64,000 bases of DNA from the NCBI GenBank assembly GCA_964618215.1, contig CAZTZE010000002.1:1-64000 (forward strand), in the 5' to 3' direction. Below are positions 35,035 to 43,200 of the stretch, piece after piece. The notes beneath the pieces are model-generated. The model searched no databases and was not told where the DNA came from. It saw only the letters and a program-made list of their open reading frames with translations. The translations under genes and the position numbers were made by a program. How positions within the stretch are numbered: the stretch's first letter is position 1; the number at the start of each line of letters is the position of its first letter. Source of the DNA: CG2-30-58-95 sp964618215 (lineage in GTDB: Bacteria > Chloroflexota > Anaerolineae > Anaerolineales > Villigracilaceae).

Positions 35035-35079
35035 TTCAGCCTACTTTGGCGACCTTCGATCAGAGAAACCTTTAGGGTC
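34987..35079 (+). mobile_element. REP unit 1 (93 bp) interrupting a RAYT fragment
   Basis: Ends GACCCTAAAGGTTTCC and GAAACCTTTAGGGTC are inverted repeats. Length is exactly 93 bp; GGCAA occurs 38 bases from the left end, as in unit 2. This is the structure of a BIME-like pair of REPs. It lies in the 3' part of the truncated RAYT and immediately before the intact RAYT gene. Confidence 0.85.
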
Positions 35080-35085
35080 TTAACC

Positions 35086-35766
35086 ATGACCAGTCCTTCA
35101 CCCCTGCTCTACGACACTTACTATCACATCTACAATCGCGGTATCAACCGCGAAAAATTTTTCGTCCAGGAACGCAACTACGCCCATTTTCTCAACCTGT
35201 ACAGCAAATACATCGAACCTGTTGCCGATACCTTTGCCTACTGCCTGTTGAGAAATCATTTTCATGTGCTGGTGAGAACCAAATCGGAGGAGGAGACCCT
35301 AAAGGTTTTCACCGATGACATTCGCCGCCGCAGGCAAAGGAGTCCCGCCACAAGAGACTTGAATCAAGCACAGAAACCTTTAGGGTCTGAAAACGAGCGA
35401 ATTCAGTATCCATCTAAAAAGTTTTCCGACTTTTTCAACGCCTATGCCAAAGCCATCAATGCCGCCTACGGGCGCACCGGCAGTTTGTTCCAGCACCCCT
35501 TTGGGCGGGTGATGGTCACGAGCGATATCCAATTCTTTCGCGTCATAGCCTACATTCACCAGAACCCGCAAAAGCACAAATTTGTGGATGACTTCCGCGA
35601 ATGGAAATACTCATCCTATGGCGTCATCCTGTCCGAAAAACCCACCTGCCTGAAACGGGATTCCGTCCTGGACTGGTTCGGAGACAAAAAACAATATACT
35701 GACCTGCACGCCGAATGGGTGGCAGAAGAACAAAGCCGAAAATTCGCTGGAGATGATTTTGATTGA
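35086..35766 (+). CDS. rayT: REP-associated Y1 transposase (RAYT) with in-frame REP insert
   Basis: 226 residues. YYHIYNRGINREKFF is the RAYT N-terminal signature, LLRNHFHVLVRTK carries the HUH-type His pair (HFH), and NAYAKAINAAYGRTGSLFQH is the helix that normally holds the catalytic Tyr, followed by YIHQNPQKHKFVDDFREWKY. RAYTs are domesticated single-strand transposases that nick and spread REP sequences. Residues about 70-100 (after SEEE to before NERIQYP) are encoded by a 93-bp REP unit, so the transposase carries its own substrate as 31 extra codons. Whether it is active is unknown. Confidence 0.88.
   Translation: MTSPSPLLYDTYYHIYNRGINREKFFVQERNYAHFLNLYSKYIEPVADTFAYCLLRNHFHVLVRTKSEEETLKVFTDDIRRRRQRSPATRDLNQAQKPLGSENERIQYPSKKFSDFFNAYAKAINAAYGRTGSLFQHPFGRVMVTSDIQFFRVIAYIHQNPQKHKFVDDFREWKYSSYGVILSEKPTCLKRDSVLDWFGDKKQYTDLHAEWVAEEQSRKFAGDDFD
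35295..35387 (+). mobile_element. REP unit 2 (93 bp), in frame inside RAYT gene
   Basis: Ends GACCCTAAAGGTTTTC and GAAACCTTTAGGGTC, 93 bp (31 codons), with GGCAA 38 bases from the left end, matching unit 1. No stop codon arises in the RAYT frame. The interior has diverged from the other units. Confidence 0.85.
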
Positions 35767-35773
35767 AAGAAAA

Positions 35774-35867
35774 GACCCTAAAGGTCTCGCGCCTCTAATT
35801 GCGTAAGAGTCTGGCAAGACATGAAGGTTGAAAACGAGTCTCGTCTTGCAAAGAGACCTTTAGGGTC
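35774..35867 (+). mobile_element. REP unit 3 (94 bp) after RAYT gene
   Basis: Ends GACCCTAAAGGTCTC and GAGACCTTTAGGGTC; GTCTGGCAA occurs 35 bases in, as in unit 1 (34 bases). It begins eight bases after the RAYT stop, and with unit 1 it brackets the gene. Confidence 0.85.
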
Positions 35868-35976
35868 TTCGACATCGTACTGAATGATCTTGAAGGAGTC
35901 ATGTCAGTCGTCTTGCAGGCGATTTCGGGTTAAACTTAGACATACAAGCAAGTCATTTTCCAAAAGGAGTCTGCCC

Positions 35977-37554
35977 ATGACCATACCCCTCGACGGTTCA
36001 TCCCTCACCATCGAAAAACTCGTCGCCATTGCCCGCTTCAACGAAAAAGTGGAGCTTGCCCCCGCTGCCCTGGAGCGCATCAAAGTCTGCCGCGCCATGC
36101 TGGAGGAGAAACTGGCTGCCAAAGAGATCATGTACGGCACCAACACCGGCATTGGCGAGTTTTCGGAGAAAATCCTGTCCGATGAAGAGGTGAAGGAATT
36201 CCAGAAATACCTCATCTACAACCACGCCGCCGGGATCGGCGACCCGGCGCCGGTGGAGCAGGTGCGCGGCGCGCTGGCCGGCCGCATCAACGTCCACGCG
36301 CACGGGAATTCGGGCTGCCGGCCTGAGATCACGCTGACGCTGGTCGAGATGCTCAACAAGGGCGTCACGCCGGTCGTCTGCAACAAAGGCTCGGTCGGCG
36401 CGTGCGGCGACCTGGCTCCCATGGCGCAGGCCATGCTGCTACTGATGGGGGAGGGTGAAGCCTTCTTAAATGGCGAGCGGCTCCCTGGTCAGGAAGCGAT
36501 GCGGCGGGCCGGGATTCTTGTTCCAGGTCTGCAAGCGCGGGATGGATTGGCTGCGATCAATGGCTCCAACCTGCTGACAGCCATGTCCGCCATCCACATC
36601 TACGACATGGAACGCTTCCTGAAACAGGCTGAAATCGCTGCGGCGATGTCCATCGAGGCCCTGCTCGGTAACATGAAGCCGTACATTGCCAAACTGCACG
36701 AACTGCGCGGCTTCAAGGGGGCGGTGACCTGCGCGGCGAACATCCGCAAGGTGGTCGAAGGCTCGGACCTGACCACCGGCAAGATGAAGACCAAGGTGCA
36801 GGACGCCTACTCGATGCGCTCCACGCCGCAGGTTATCGGCGCGGCGCGGGATGCGGTGGCCTACGCCCGCTCACAGGTCGAGATCGAACTCAACGGCGTG
36901 GGCGACAACCCGATTTTCGTCCCCGAGCTTAAACTGACCCTGACCGGCGCAAACTTCCAGGGTTCACCCGTCTCCCTGCCGATGGATATGGCCGGGGCGG
37001 CCGTGACGATGGTCTGCGTCTTGTCCGAGCGGCGCCTCAATCGCCTGACCAACCCGGCGCTGAGTGTGGGTCTGCCCGATTTCCTCACCCCCAACCCTGG
37101 TTTCTATTCGGGCATGATGCTCAGCCAGTACACCGCGGACATGCTGATCGTCGAGCAACGCATCCTTTCAGCTCCGGCCAGCATCCAGTCCATTCCCGCG
37201 GCAGCCGATCAGGAGGATTTTGTCTCGATGGGCATGAACACGGCCTTGAAGAACGGTCAAATCCTGGATAACGCCTACGGCATTTTAGGGATCGAATTCA
37301 TGGCCGCCGCGCAAGCGCTCGACTTTCGTGATTTCACCCCCGGCCAGGGCGTCCAGAAGGCGCGCCAGGTCATCCGCAGACACGTGGCGCACCTGGACGT
37401 GGACCGCCCGTTGTACCCCGACCACAACGCAATGAAGGCGCTGGTCAAGTCGGGCGAAATCCTGGAAGAAGTTGAAAAAGAGATCGGTGCTCTCGAATTC
37501 AAGACCGGCCTGGATTCGCATACCACGCCCACGCCCTTGAGCGGCGGCAACTGA
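35977..37554 (+). CDS. Histidine/aromatic amino acid ammonia-lyase with A-C-G triad
   Basis: 525 residues from ATG 35977 (AAAAGGAG upstream). MYGTNTGIGEF, LIYNHAAGIGDPAPVEQVRG, and later QDAYSMRSTPQVIGA and FQGSPVSLPMDMAGAA are the lyase signatures. The MIO prosthetic group forms from Ala-Ser-Gly in this family; here the triad is Ala142-Cys143-Gly144 (GSVGACGDLAPMAQ). A Cys at this position of histidine ammonia-lyase is reported to remain functional when engineered. Substrate (His, Phe, Tyr) cannot be decided; no hut genes are adjacent. It is 17 bases from murJ. Confidence 0.85.
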   Translation: MTIPLDGSSLTIEKLVAIARFNEKVELAPAALERIKVCRAMLEEKLAAKEIMYGTNTGIGEFSEKILSDEEVKEFQKYLIYNHAAGIGDPAPVEQVRGALAGRINVHAHGNSGCRPEITLTLVEMLNKGVTPVVCNKGSVGACGDLAPMAQAMLLLMGEGEAFLNGERLPGQEAMRRAGILVPGLQARDGLAAINGSNLLTAMSAIHIYDMERFLKQAEIAAAMSIEALLGNMKPYIAKLHELRGFKGAVTCAANIRKVVEGSDLTTGKMKTKVQDAYSMRSTPQVIGAARDAVAYARSQVEIELNGVGDNPIFVPELKLTLTGANFQGSPVSLPMDMAGAAVTMVCVLSERRLNRLTNPALSVGLPDFLTPNPGFYSGMMLSQYTADMLIVEQRILSAPASIQSIPAAADQEDFVSMGMNTALKNGQILDNAYGILGIEFMAAAQALDFRDFTPGQGVQKARQVIRRHVAHLDVDRPLYPDHNAMKALVKSGEILEEVEKEIGALEFKTGLDSHTTPTPLSGGN

Positions 37555-37571
37555 AGTCTTGTTTTTCCTCC

Positions 37572-39098
37572 ATGAAAAAACTCACGCACCTGACCCGCGT
37601 CTCACTCCTGATAAGTTTTTTCTTCGCGCTGGATAAGGGCCTGGCTTTCATTAAGTCCATGCTTTTCAATAAAATTGTCGGTCTGGAAGGGATGGGCATT
37701 TTCGGCGTCTCAAACAACATCCCAGATTATCTCTCGGCTCTCATCTCTGGCGGCGCTTTGGGCATGGCCTTCATCCCGGTGTTGACCGAGTATCTGGATC
37801 GCGAAGGACGCCAGTCGGCCTGGAACTTGTTCTCCCGGATCATCAACCTGGCCTTCATCGTTACCGCCGCGCTCTCGGTCGTCATAATCCTGCTCGCCGA
37901 CCCGTTGGTGCGCTACATCACCGCTCCTGGGTTTCAGCCCGACAAGCAGACGCTCGCTATTTCGCTGATGCGCCTGGATTTGGTTGCCATCCTGATCTTT
38001 TCGATCAGTGGGCTGGTCATGGCCGGGTTACAGGCCAACAAACACTTTTTCCTGCCCGCGATGGCGCCTGTCCTTTACAACCTGGGGCAGATATTCGGCG
38101 TGACCATCCTTTCGCCCAGCGAGGGATTACACCTGGGGCCTTTCCAGTTGCCCGCTTTCGGCTTGGGATTATATGGCATGGTCTACGGCGTCATTCTGGG
38201 GGCAGCGCTGCACTTGCTGATTCAAGTACCTGGCCTGCTGCGTTACCAGTTCCGCTGGACGCCTGTTATCGGATTGCGTAATACCGGTGTCCAACGCGTT
38301 CTAGTTCTCCTGGGGCCGCGCGTCCTCACCATGGCCTGCATCCAGGCTTATTTTCTCTCCCGCGACAGCCTGGCCTCCCATTTTGGCGAAGCGGGTGTAG
38401 GCGCCTTGAACCTGGGCTGGACCATCCAACAGGTGCCAGAGACGATCATCGGTACAGCCATTGCGATTGCTCTGCTGCCATCTTTGTCCGAGTATATCAA
38501 TCGCGGCCAATCCGAAGCCTTTCGCCAGACGGTCAACCGCGCCCTGCGGGTGATGCTGGCATTATGCCTGCCGGCAGCAGCTTTATTGGCATTGGGAGTC
38601 CGTCCTTTGGCAATGAGCTTTTTCCATTATGATACCGCCCAACTGGATCTGCTTACCGCCTGCACGTGGGGCTTCTTGCTTGGACTCCTCGGCGACACCT
38701 GGCTTGAGGTGGCAGTGCGTTCCTTCTATGCAAATCAGAACACGCGCACTCCCTTGATCGCCGCGCTGATCCAGGCGGTCTCCTTCTTCTTCCTGGCGCG
38801 GCTTTTATCTTCTTCCGTTGGATTGTACGGAATCCCGTTGGCCGCCGCGCTCACTTTCAGCGCGCAGGCTTTTGTGTTGCTCTACCTGCTCAACCGTCGT
38901 TATCCTGGCTTGCTTCAGGTGGGTCATACACTGGCCCGGGCTGTGCTAGCGGCCGGAGTTGCTGCTCTGCTCGCCTTTCTTCTGATGAATTATCTCCCCT
39001 TGCCTGTGCTGCCGCTCACGCTTGTTGCCTTGATGGCCGGCGGGCTGGCCGCGCTTCCCGTCATCTGGCCGGAAGTCCGCTTGTTATTCAGCTTATAA
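37572..39098 (+). CDS. murJ: Lipid II flippase MurJ
   Basis: 508 residues with 14 predicted membrane helices; LISFFFALDKGLAFIKSMLF, SGGALGMAFIPVLTEYLDRE and YAMxxT-like later repeats are characteristic of the MATE/MVF-type MurJ family, including RDSLASHFGEAGVGALNLGW. It flips peptidoglycan precursor lipid II across the membrane. Follows the lyase gene by 17 bases. A 14-bp hairpin follows immediately after the stop. Confidence 0.87.
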   Translation: MKKLTHLTRVSLLISFFFALDKGLAFIKSMLFNKIVGLEGMGIFGVSNNIPDYLSALISGGALGMAFIPVLTEYLDREGRQSAWNLFSRIINLAFIVTAALSVVIILLADPLVRYITAPGFQPDKQTLAISLMRLDLVAILIFSISGLVMAGLQANKHFFLPAMAPVLYNLGQIFGVTILSPSEGLHLGPFQLPAFGLGLYGMVYGVILGAALHLLIQVPGLLRYQFRWTPVIGLRNTGVQRVLVLLGPRVLTMACIQAYFLSRDSLASHFGEAGVGALNLGWTIQQVPETIIGTAIAIALLPSLSEYINRGQSEAFRQTVNRALRVMLALCLPAAALLALGVRPLAMSFFHYDTAQLDLLTACTWGFLLGLLGDTWLEVAVRSFYANQNTRTPLIAALIQAVSFFFLARLLSSSVGLYGIPLAAALTFSAQAFVLLYLLNRRYPGLLQVGHTLARAVLAAGVAALLAFLLMNYLPLPVLPLTLVALMAGGLAALPVIWPEVRLLFSL

Positions 39099-39129
39099 GG
39101 AACCCGTTTTCTCGAAGAAAACGGGTTCC
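39098..39129 (+). terminator. Hairpin terminator after murJ
   Basis: AGGAACCCGTTTTC, TCGA loop, GAAAACGGGTTCCT: perfect 14-bp stem beginning at the last base of the murJ stop codon. There is no long T-run after it. Confidence 0.6.
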
Positions 39130-39151
39130 TGGCGACCTTGTAAACTTGGGG

Positions 39152-39157
39152 TATAAT
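39152..39157 (+). promoter_or_regulatory. -10 box for leaderless transcript
   Basis: TATAAT ends seven bases before ATG 39165, after the murJ hairpin. There is no space for a ribosome binding site. Confidence 0.5.
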
Positions 39158-39164
39158 CGCCGCC

Positions 39165-40175
39165 ATGTCTGACATAAATGATACACAACCACGCATGAAC
39201 GCAACCCAACCCCACACCCCGGCTTCGCCTGCCGGGAGGCCTTCGCTATGGATTGCCGGGCTGGGTGTTATTCTCCTGATCGCGCTGGGTATCTTGGGCG
39301 GTTATCAATCCGGCCTGACAGTGCGCCGCGATGCCCAGGCGACTGTGGTCTTCCAACAGTTGAGTGAACAGTTCCAGCTCGGAGTCCAGGCCTTGAACGA
39401 GGAGCGCTACGAGGTCGCGCTGCAGCATTTTCAGTTCGTCATCAATCATGACCCCGCTTACCCGGGCGCTCAGGATAAGTTAACTGAAATCCTGGTGAAA
39501 ATGAGCATCTCGCCTACACCGACAGCCTCTCCCACCCCGATCCTCACCCCGACCCCTGACCTGCGCGGCGTGGAAGAAATATTTACCCGCGCCAAGCAGC
39601 TCCTGGCTGCTCAGGATTGGGATGGCGCGATATCTAACCTGGATTCCCTGCGCAAGACCGATTCTGTCTACCGCGCCGCGCAAGTGGACGGGATGTATTA
39701 CATTGCCCTGCGTAACCGCGGCGTAAGCAAGATCATCAACGAGAAATGTGCGAATATCAATCTGGAAGGGGGCATCTACGACCTGACTCTGGCTGAGCGT
39801 TTTGGGCCTCTGGACAGCTATTCCGAGTCGCTGCGTACCTGGTCGCGATTCTATATCACCGGGGCCAGCTTCTGGGAACTGGACTGGCTGCAGGCAATGA
39901 ACTATTTTGGTCAGATCTATCCCAACCTGCCTAATTTAATGGATTCATCTTGCAAGACCGCCACTGAGCGCTGGCGCTATGCCGCCATCAAGTACGCGGA
40001 CCGGTTATGGATGTCTGGCGATTACTGCGCGGCATCGAGCATGTACGATGAATTTTTCCTCAATTTCCCTAGCGTAGAGGAAAACGCCACGGTCTTCCCG
40101 ACGGCTACCGCGGTGAACGATTATTGCAACGAGGGAGGCCCTACGCCATCTATCAGCCAGACACCTACACCATAG
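39165..40175 (+). CDS. Membrane-anchored TPR-like protein
   Basis: 336 residues. One N-terminal membrane helix (SLWIAGLGVILLIALGILGG), then TPR-like repeats: FQLGVQALNEERYEVALQHF, a Pro/Thr linker (SPTPTASPTPILTPTPDLRG), and AKQLLAAQDWDGAISNLDSL. It has six or more Cys in the distal part. It is extracytoplasmic and probably mediates protein contacts in the envelope. Function unknown; Chloroflexota commonly encode such proteins near murJ. Confidence 0.7.
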   Translation: MSDINDTQPRMNATQPHTPASPAGRPSLWIAGLGVILLIALGILGGYQSGLTVRRDAQATVVFQQLSEQFQLGVQALNEERYEVALQHFQFVINHDPAYPGAQDKLTEILVKMSISPTPTASPTPILTPTPDLRGVEEIFTRAKQLLAAQDWDGAISNLDSLRKTDSVYRAAQVDGMYYIALRNRGVSKIINEKCANINLEGGIYDLTLAERFGPLDSYSESLRTWSRFYITGASFWELDWLQAMNYFGQIYPNLPNLMDSSCKTATERWRYAAIKYADRLWMSGDYCAASSMYDEFFLNFPSVEENATVFPTATAVNDYCNEGGPTPSISQTPTP

Positions 40176-40204
40176 CGTGGCCTCTAGCTGCAATCAAAAT
40201 TTCG

Positions 40205-40254
40205 ATGTGGCGGCAGTTCCCTGGCCCGGCCAGGACGGGCAACTGCCGCCACAT
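40205..40254. terminator. 14-bp perfect hairpin between converging genes
   Basis: ATGTGGCGGCAGTT and AACTGCCGCCACAT flank a CCTGGCCCGGCCAGG inner hairpin. Between convergent TPR and GT39 genes, so it may terminate both. The inner part is similar to repeat material found in rimO and at 60160-60190. Confidence 0.65.
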
Positions 40255-40265
40255 TACAGTTCAAC

Positions 40266-41747
40266 TTATTTTCCCCTTGGGTGTTCGTAAAACGTAAAAG
40301 GCTCGTCCGGGTAATAATGGATCAGCCGCCGGGCGGGATAATCGGCGCGCAAGGCATCGCCCTGGCCGAGTGCAAAGATGAAAGGGGAGGTCAGCCAGGG
40401 GTCCTGCAAATCCAGCAGGGCGCCATAATCGGTCCAGGTTTCCTGGATGTGGACGACAACGATTGCCGGGGTAAGCGCTCTGGCTTCCTGGGTGAGGAAA
40501 GGGAGCAGGTCGGCGCGCTCGACTCCATACAGGCCGCGCATCTCTTGCAGGCGAGCGGGGAGGTATGAAACCAGGTTGTATCCCACCAGAAAAAGCAGCA
40601 GGGCGGCCACGCCAATGAAGCGACTGTTCTTCCAGCCTTTCGTTTTTGACCAGCCGGCCAGCCCGAGGCAGCCCGCGGCGCTGAGCAGGGTGATGCTATG
40701 AAATCCCTCGAAATAATAGCGCGGGCCGAAGGTCGTCGAGCCTGCCCAGTAGAGCAGATACGCCCCGGCCAGACTGACAAAGACACTGCCGATCAACCAC
40801 GCCGGCAGGTTACGGCGCGCTACCCACAGGCCAAAAGGCAGGAATAGCCATGAAAAATTCTCCCAGCCAAAAAAATCCCTCCATCCGGTCGTCAGGGCGT
40901 GCTTCAGAGTGATCCAACCCCAAAACAGGTTGTGCCCCCCATCCTGGCGGCCAACACCTGGGCCAAAGCCGACATTGTCGTATGACCACCACAGGGTGTA
41001 CGGATTGGCGAAAGGATTGCCAGTCAGCGCGTATTGCCAGAGCAGGAAGAGCGCGCTGACCAGCAGGCTGACCGCGCCAACGAAAAGCACCAGCCGGCGC
41101 ACTTCCCAGCCGCCCCGCCAGAGAAGAAATAACGCGTGGAGGAAAAATGGCAGCGCCACGCCAACGGCGGTCAGAGGCCGGGTCAGGGCGAGCAGGCCCA
41201 GGGTCAGCGCCGCGACGAGCGCGGTCAAGCCGCGCGGCAGGCGCGACTTGTAGACGAACGTATCCAGCCAGGCCAGGGTTAAAGTCAGACTCAATACCAA
41301 TGACCAATTATGGGAGAGGAGTGAACCGGAAAGCATGAGGAAAAACGGGGAGACCAGCGTCAGGAAAGCCGCCAGCAGGCCAACCGCTGGTGTGAACACT
41401 TTCTGGCCCATGCGGTAAGTCAGCCAGACAGCCAGTCCGGCCAGCAGCGGGTTGACCCAGGCGCGCGCTCCGAGCAGGTAGCCAAAAGCCAGCACCACCG
41501 ACCAGCCGGGCGGATATTTGGCGAAGCGCTGGCCTTGATAATCCACCACGAACGGCGTCATCAGGTTTTTGGGATGCGCGGGGGAGGGGACGGTCAACTC
41601 GCCGCGCGCGTAGACCTGCGCCTGCCAGACGAAAGCCATCTCGTCTTCGATGTGGGGGATCAACTCGAAGACCTGAGCGGCTGTAAGATAAGCCGCCAGG
41701 ATCGCGGCCAGGGCGATCAGAATGGCAAATCGGTCTGTTCGGGACAT
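40266..41747 (-). CDS. GT39/ArnT-like membrane glycosyltransferase
   Basis: 493 residues with about 11 membrane helices. EDEMAFVWQAQVYARGEL lies in the first periplasmic loop, where ArnT/PMT-type enzymes have their Asp/Glu-rich catalytic motif, and FAKYPPGWSVVLAFGYLLGA is the next conserved segment. These transfer sugars from polyprenyl-phosphate carriers to lipids or proteins on the outer face. Two bases from rimO on the same strand, so probably in that operon. Confidence 0.75.
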   Translation of the reverse strand: MSRTDRFAILIALAAILAAYLTAAQVFELIPHIEDEMAFVWQAQVYARGELTVPSPAHPKNLMTPFVVDYQGQRFAKYPPGWSVVLAFGYLLGARAWVNPLLAGLAVWLTYRMGQKVFTPAVGLLAAFLTLVSPFFLMLSGSLLSHNWSLVLSLTLTLAWLDTFVYKSRLPRGLTALVAALTLGLLALTRPLTAVGVALPFFLHALFLLWRGGWEVRRLVLFVGAVSLLVSALFLLWQYALTGNPFANPYTLWWSYDNVGFGPGVGRQDGGHNLFWGWITLKHALTTGWRDFFGWENFSWLFLPFGLWVARRNLPAWLIGSVFVSLAGAYLLYWAGSTTFGPRYYFEGFHSITLLSAAGCLGLAGWSKTKGWKNSRFIGVAALLLFLVGYNLVSYLPARLQEMRGLYGVERADLLPFLTQEARALTPAIVVVHIQETWTDYGALLDLQDPWLTSPFIFALGQGDALRADYPARRLIHYYPDEPFTFYEHPRGK

Positions 41748-41748
41748 G

Positions 41749-43200
41749 TCATTTGGCAGCGGCGTTTACATCATCCACAAAGACACCTTCCAGGTCGTAA
41801 GTCATCGCGCCGGTGATGCGGACTGGCACGATCTGTCCGATTTCGGCTTGTCCCTGCGTCGCACCTTTCGACGAGCTCCCTGGCCTGGCCGCCAGGACAG
41901 GCAGGGCAACGCCTACCCGGTTGGCGAGGATCATGCCGTCAATTTCCGGGGCGTCACGGTACGAACGCCCGAGGGTTTGCCTTCCATCGAAACCCTCGAT
42001 AAGCATATCCAGTGTTTGCCCGACGAAGGACTGGTTGATCTGTAGCGAGATATTCTGCTGGAGGGTCATCAGGCGATGGTAACGCTCTTCCTTGACCTCA
42101 GCCGGGATCGGGTCCCCGAGCGGCTCACTGGCTGTGCCGTTTTCGAATGAGAATTGGAAGGCCCCGACGCGGTCGAAGCGCGCCTCCGAGACGAAGTCCA
42201 GCAGTGTTTGAAACTCCGCTTCCGTCTCCCCGGGATAGCCGACGATGAACGTCGTGCGGATAGCTAAGTTGGGCATGGCCGCCCGCATCCTGGCGAGCGT
42301 CTGGTAGACCCAATTCATGTTGGCCGGGCGACGCATGCGTTTCAGGGTATCGGGATGGGCGTGCTGGAGCGGCATGTCGAGGTAGGGGAGTATCTGTGGG
42401 TGGGTCGCCATGGCCTCGATCAACCGCTCGGTGACGTAACCCGGATAGGCGTACAGGATGCGGATCCAATCCAGGCCGGCCTCGCTCCCTCCTGTTCGGG
42501 GGGAGGTTTGCGCAACCTCGTCCACCAGGCGGGTGAGTAATGTTGCCAGGCCGTCTTTTAGCCCCAGGTCGTGGCCGTAGTCGGTCGTATCCTGGGCGAT
42601 CAAGATTAGTTCACGGACACCCATATCGCGCAGGCGGCGGGCGTCGTCGAGAATGTTATTCATCGGGCGGCTGACGGCTGTGCCTTTGATAAGCGGAATC
42701 GCGCAAAAGGCGCACGGGCGGCGGCAGCCATCCGCGATCTTGAGATAGGCGCTGGCTCCGGCTAAACTCGCGCGTAAAGTATCACCCTCATCGGTGCCGA
42801 CCGTGGCGGCTGTGGGCAGATGATAGAGCGGCTCAGGATGTGGGCCTTTGCGCAACCGGCGGACAACCTCAATGATGTCCATCCAGCGGCGGGTACCCAG
42901 AACGCCATCAATGCCAGGTACCTGCCTGGTCACTTCAAGCCCATAGCGTTGGGTCAGGCAGCCGGCTGCGATCAGGATCTGGTCGGGGCGTTTCTCTTCA
43001 GCCAGGGCGCGCAGTTCAGCGAATGATTCCTGGCGCGCCGGGCCGATAAAGCCGCAGGTGTTGACGATCAAAACGCTGGCCTGCTGGGGCGCTTTTACCA
43101 GTCGGTAGCCATCCCGCTCCAGCAATTGCGCCATCGAGTCGGAATCAACGGAGTTCTTCGCGCATCCGAGGGAAGTTAGGTGGAAAGTTTTTCGATTCAA
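41749..43200 (-). CDS. rimO: Ribosomal protein S12 methylthiotransferase RimO
   Basis: 483 residues. N-terminal MTTase domain with three cluster-binding Cys (SLGCAKNSVDSD, NTCGFI, AAGCLTQ), radical-SAM CRRPCAFCAIPLIKG (CxxxCxxC), and a C-terminal TRAM domain (VPVRITGAMTYDLEGVF). It methylthiolates Asp of S12. The TRAM domain is interrupted by LPVLAARPGSSSKGATQ, from a repeat insertion (41864-41907). Starts at the ATGA overlap with the RodZ-like gene. Confidence 0.92.
   Translation of the reverse strand: MNRKTFHLTSLGCAKNSVDSDSMAQLLERDGYRLVKAPQQASVLIVNTCGFIGPARQESFAELRALAEEKRPDQILIAAGCLTQRYGLEVTRQVPGIDGVLGTRRWMDIIEVVRRLRKGPHPEPLYHLPTAATVGTDEGDTLRASLAGASAYLKIADGCRRPCAFCAIPLIKGTAVSRPMNNILDDARRLRDMGVRELILIAQDTTDYGHDLGLKDGLATLLTRLVDEVAQTSPRTGGSEAGLDWIRILYAYPGYVTERLIEAMATHPQILPYLDMPLQHAHPDTLKRMRRPANMNWVYQTLARMRAAMPNLAIRTTFIVGYPGETEAEFQTLLDFVSEARFDRVGAFQFSFENGTASEPLGDPIPAEVKEERYHRLMTLQQNISLQINQSFVGQTLDMLIEGFDGRQTLGRSYRDAPEIDGMILANRVGVALPVLAARPGSSSKGATQGQAEIGQIVPVRITGAMTYDLEGVFVDDVNAAAK
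41864..41907. repeat. Repeat insertion in rimO TRAM domain
   Basis: CCTGGCCTGGCCGCCAGGAC with TTCGACGAGCTC encodes about 15 extra residues between ANRVGVA and AEIGQIVPVRI. The CTGGCCTGGCC...CCAGG core resembles CCTGGCCTAGCCCGCCAGGG at 60169-60188. Confidence 0.65.

Noticed and set aside
34828..35766. Two complete IS200-like transposases
   Set aside because: The first is cut after about 52 residues by a REP unit. The second has RAYT signatures and no IS ends.
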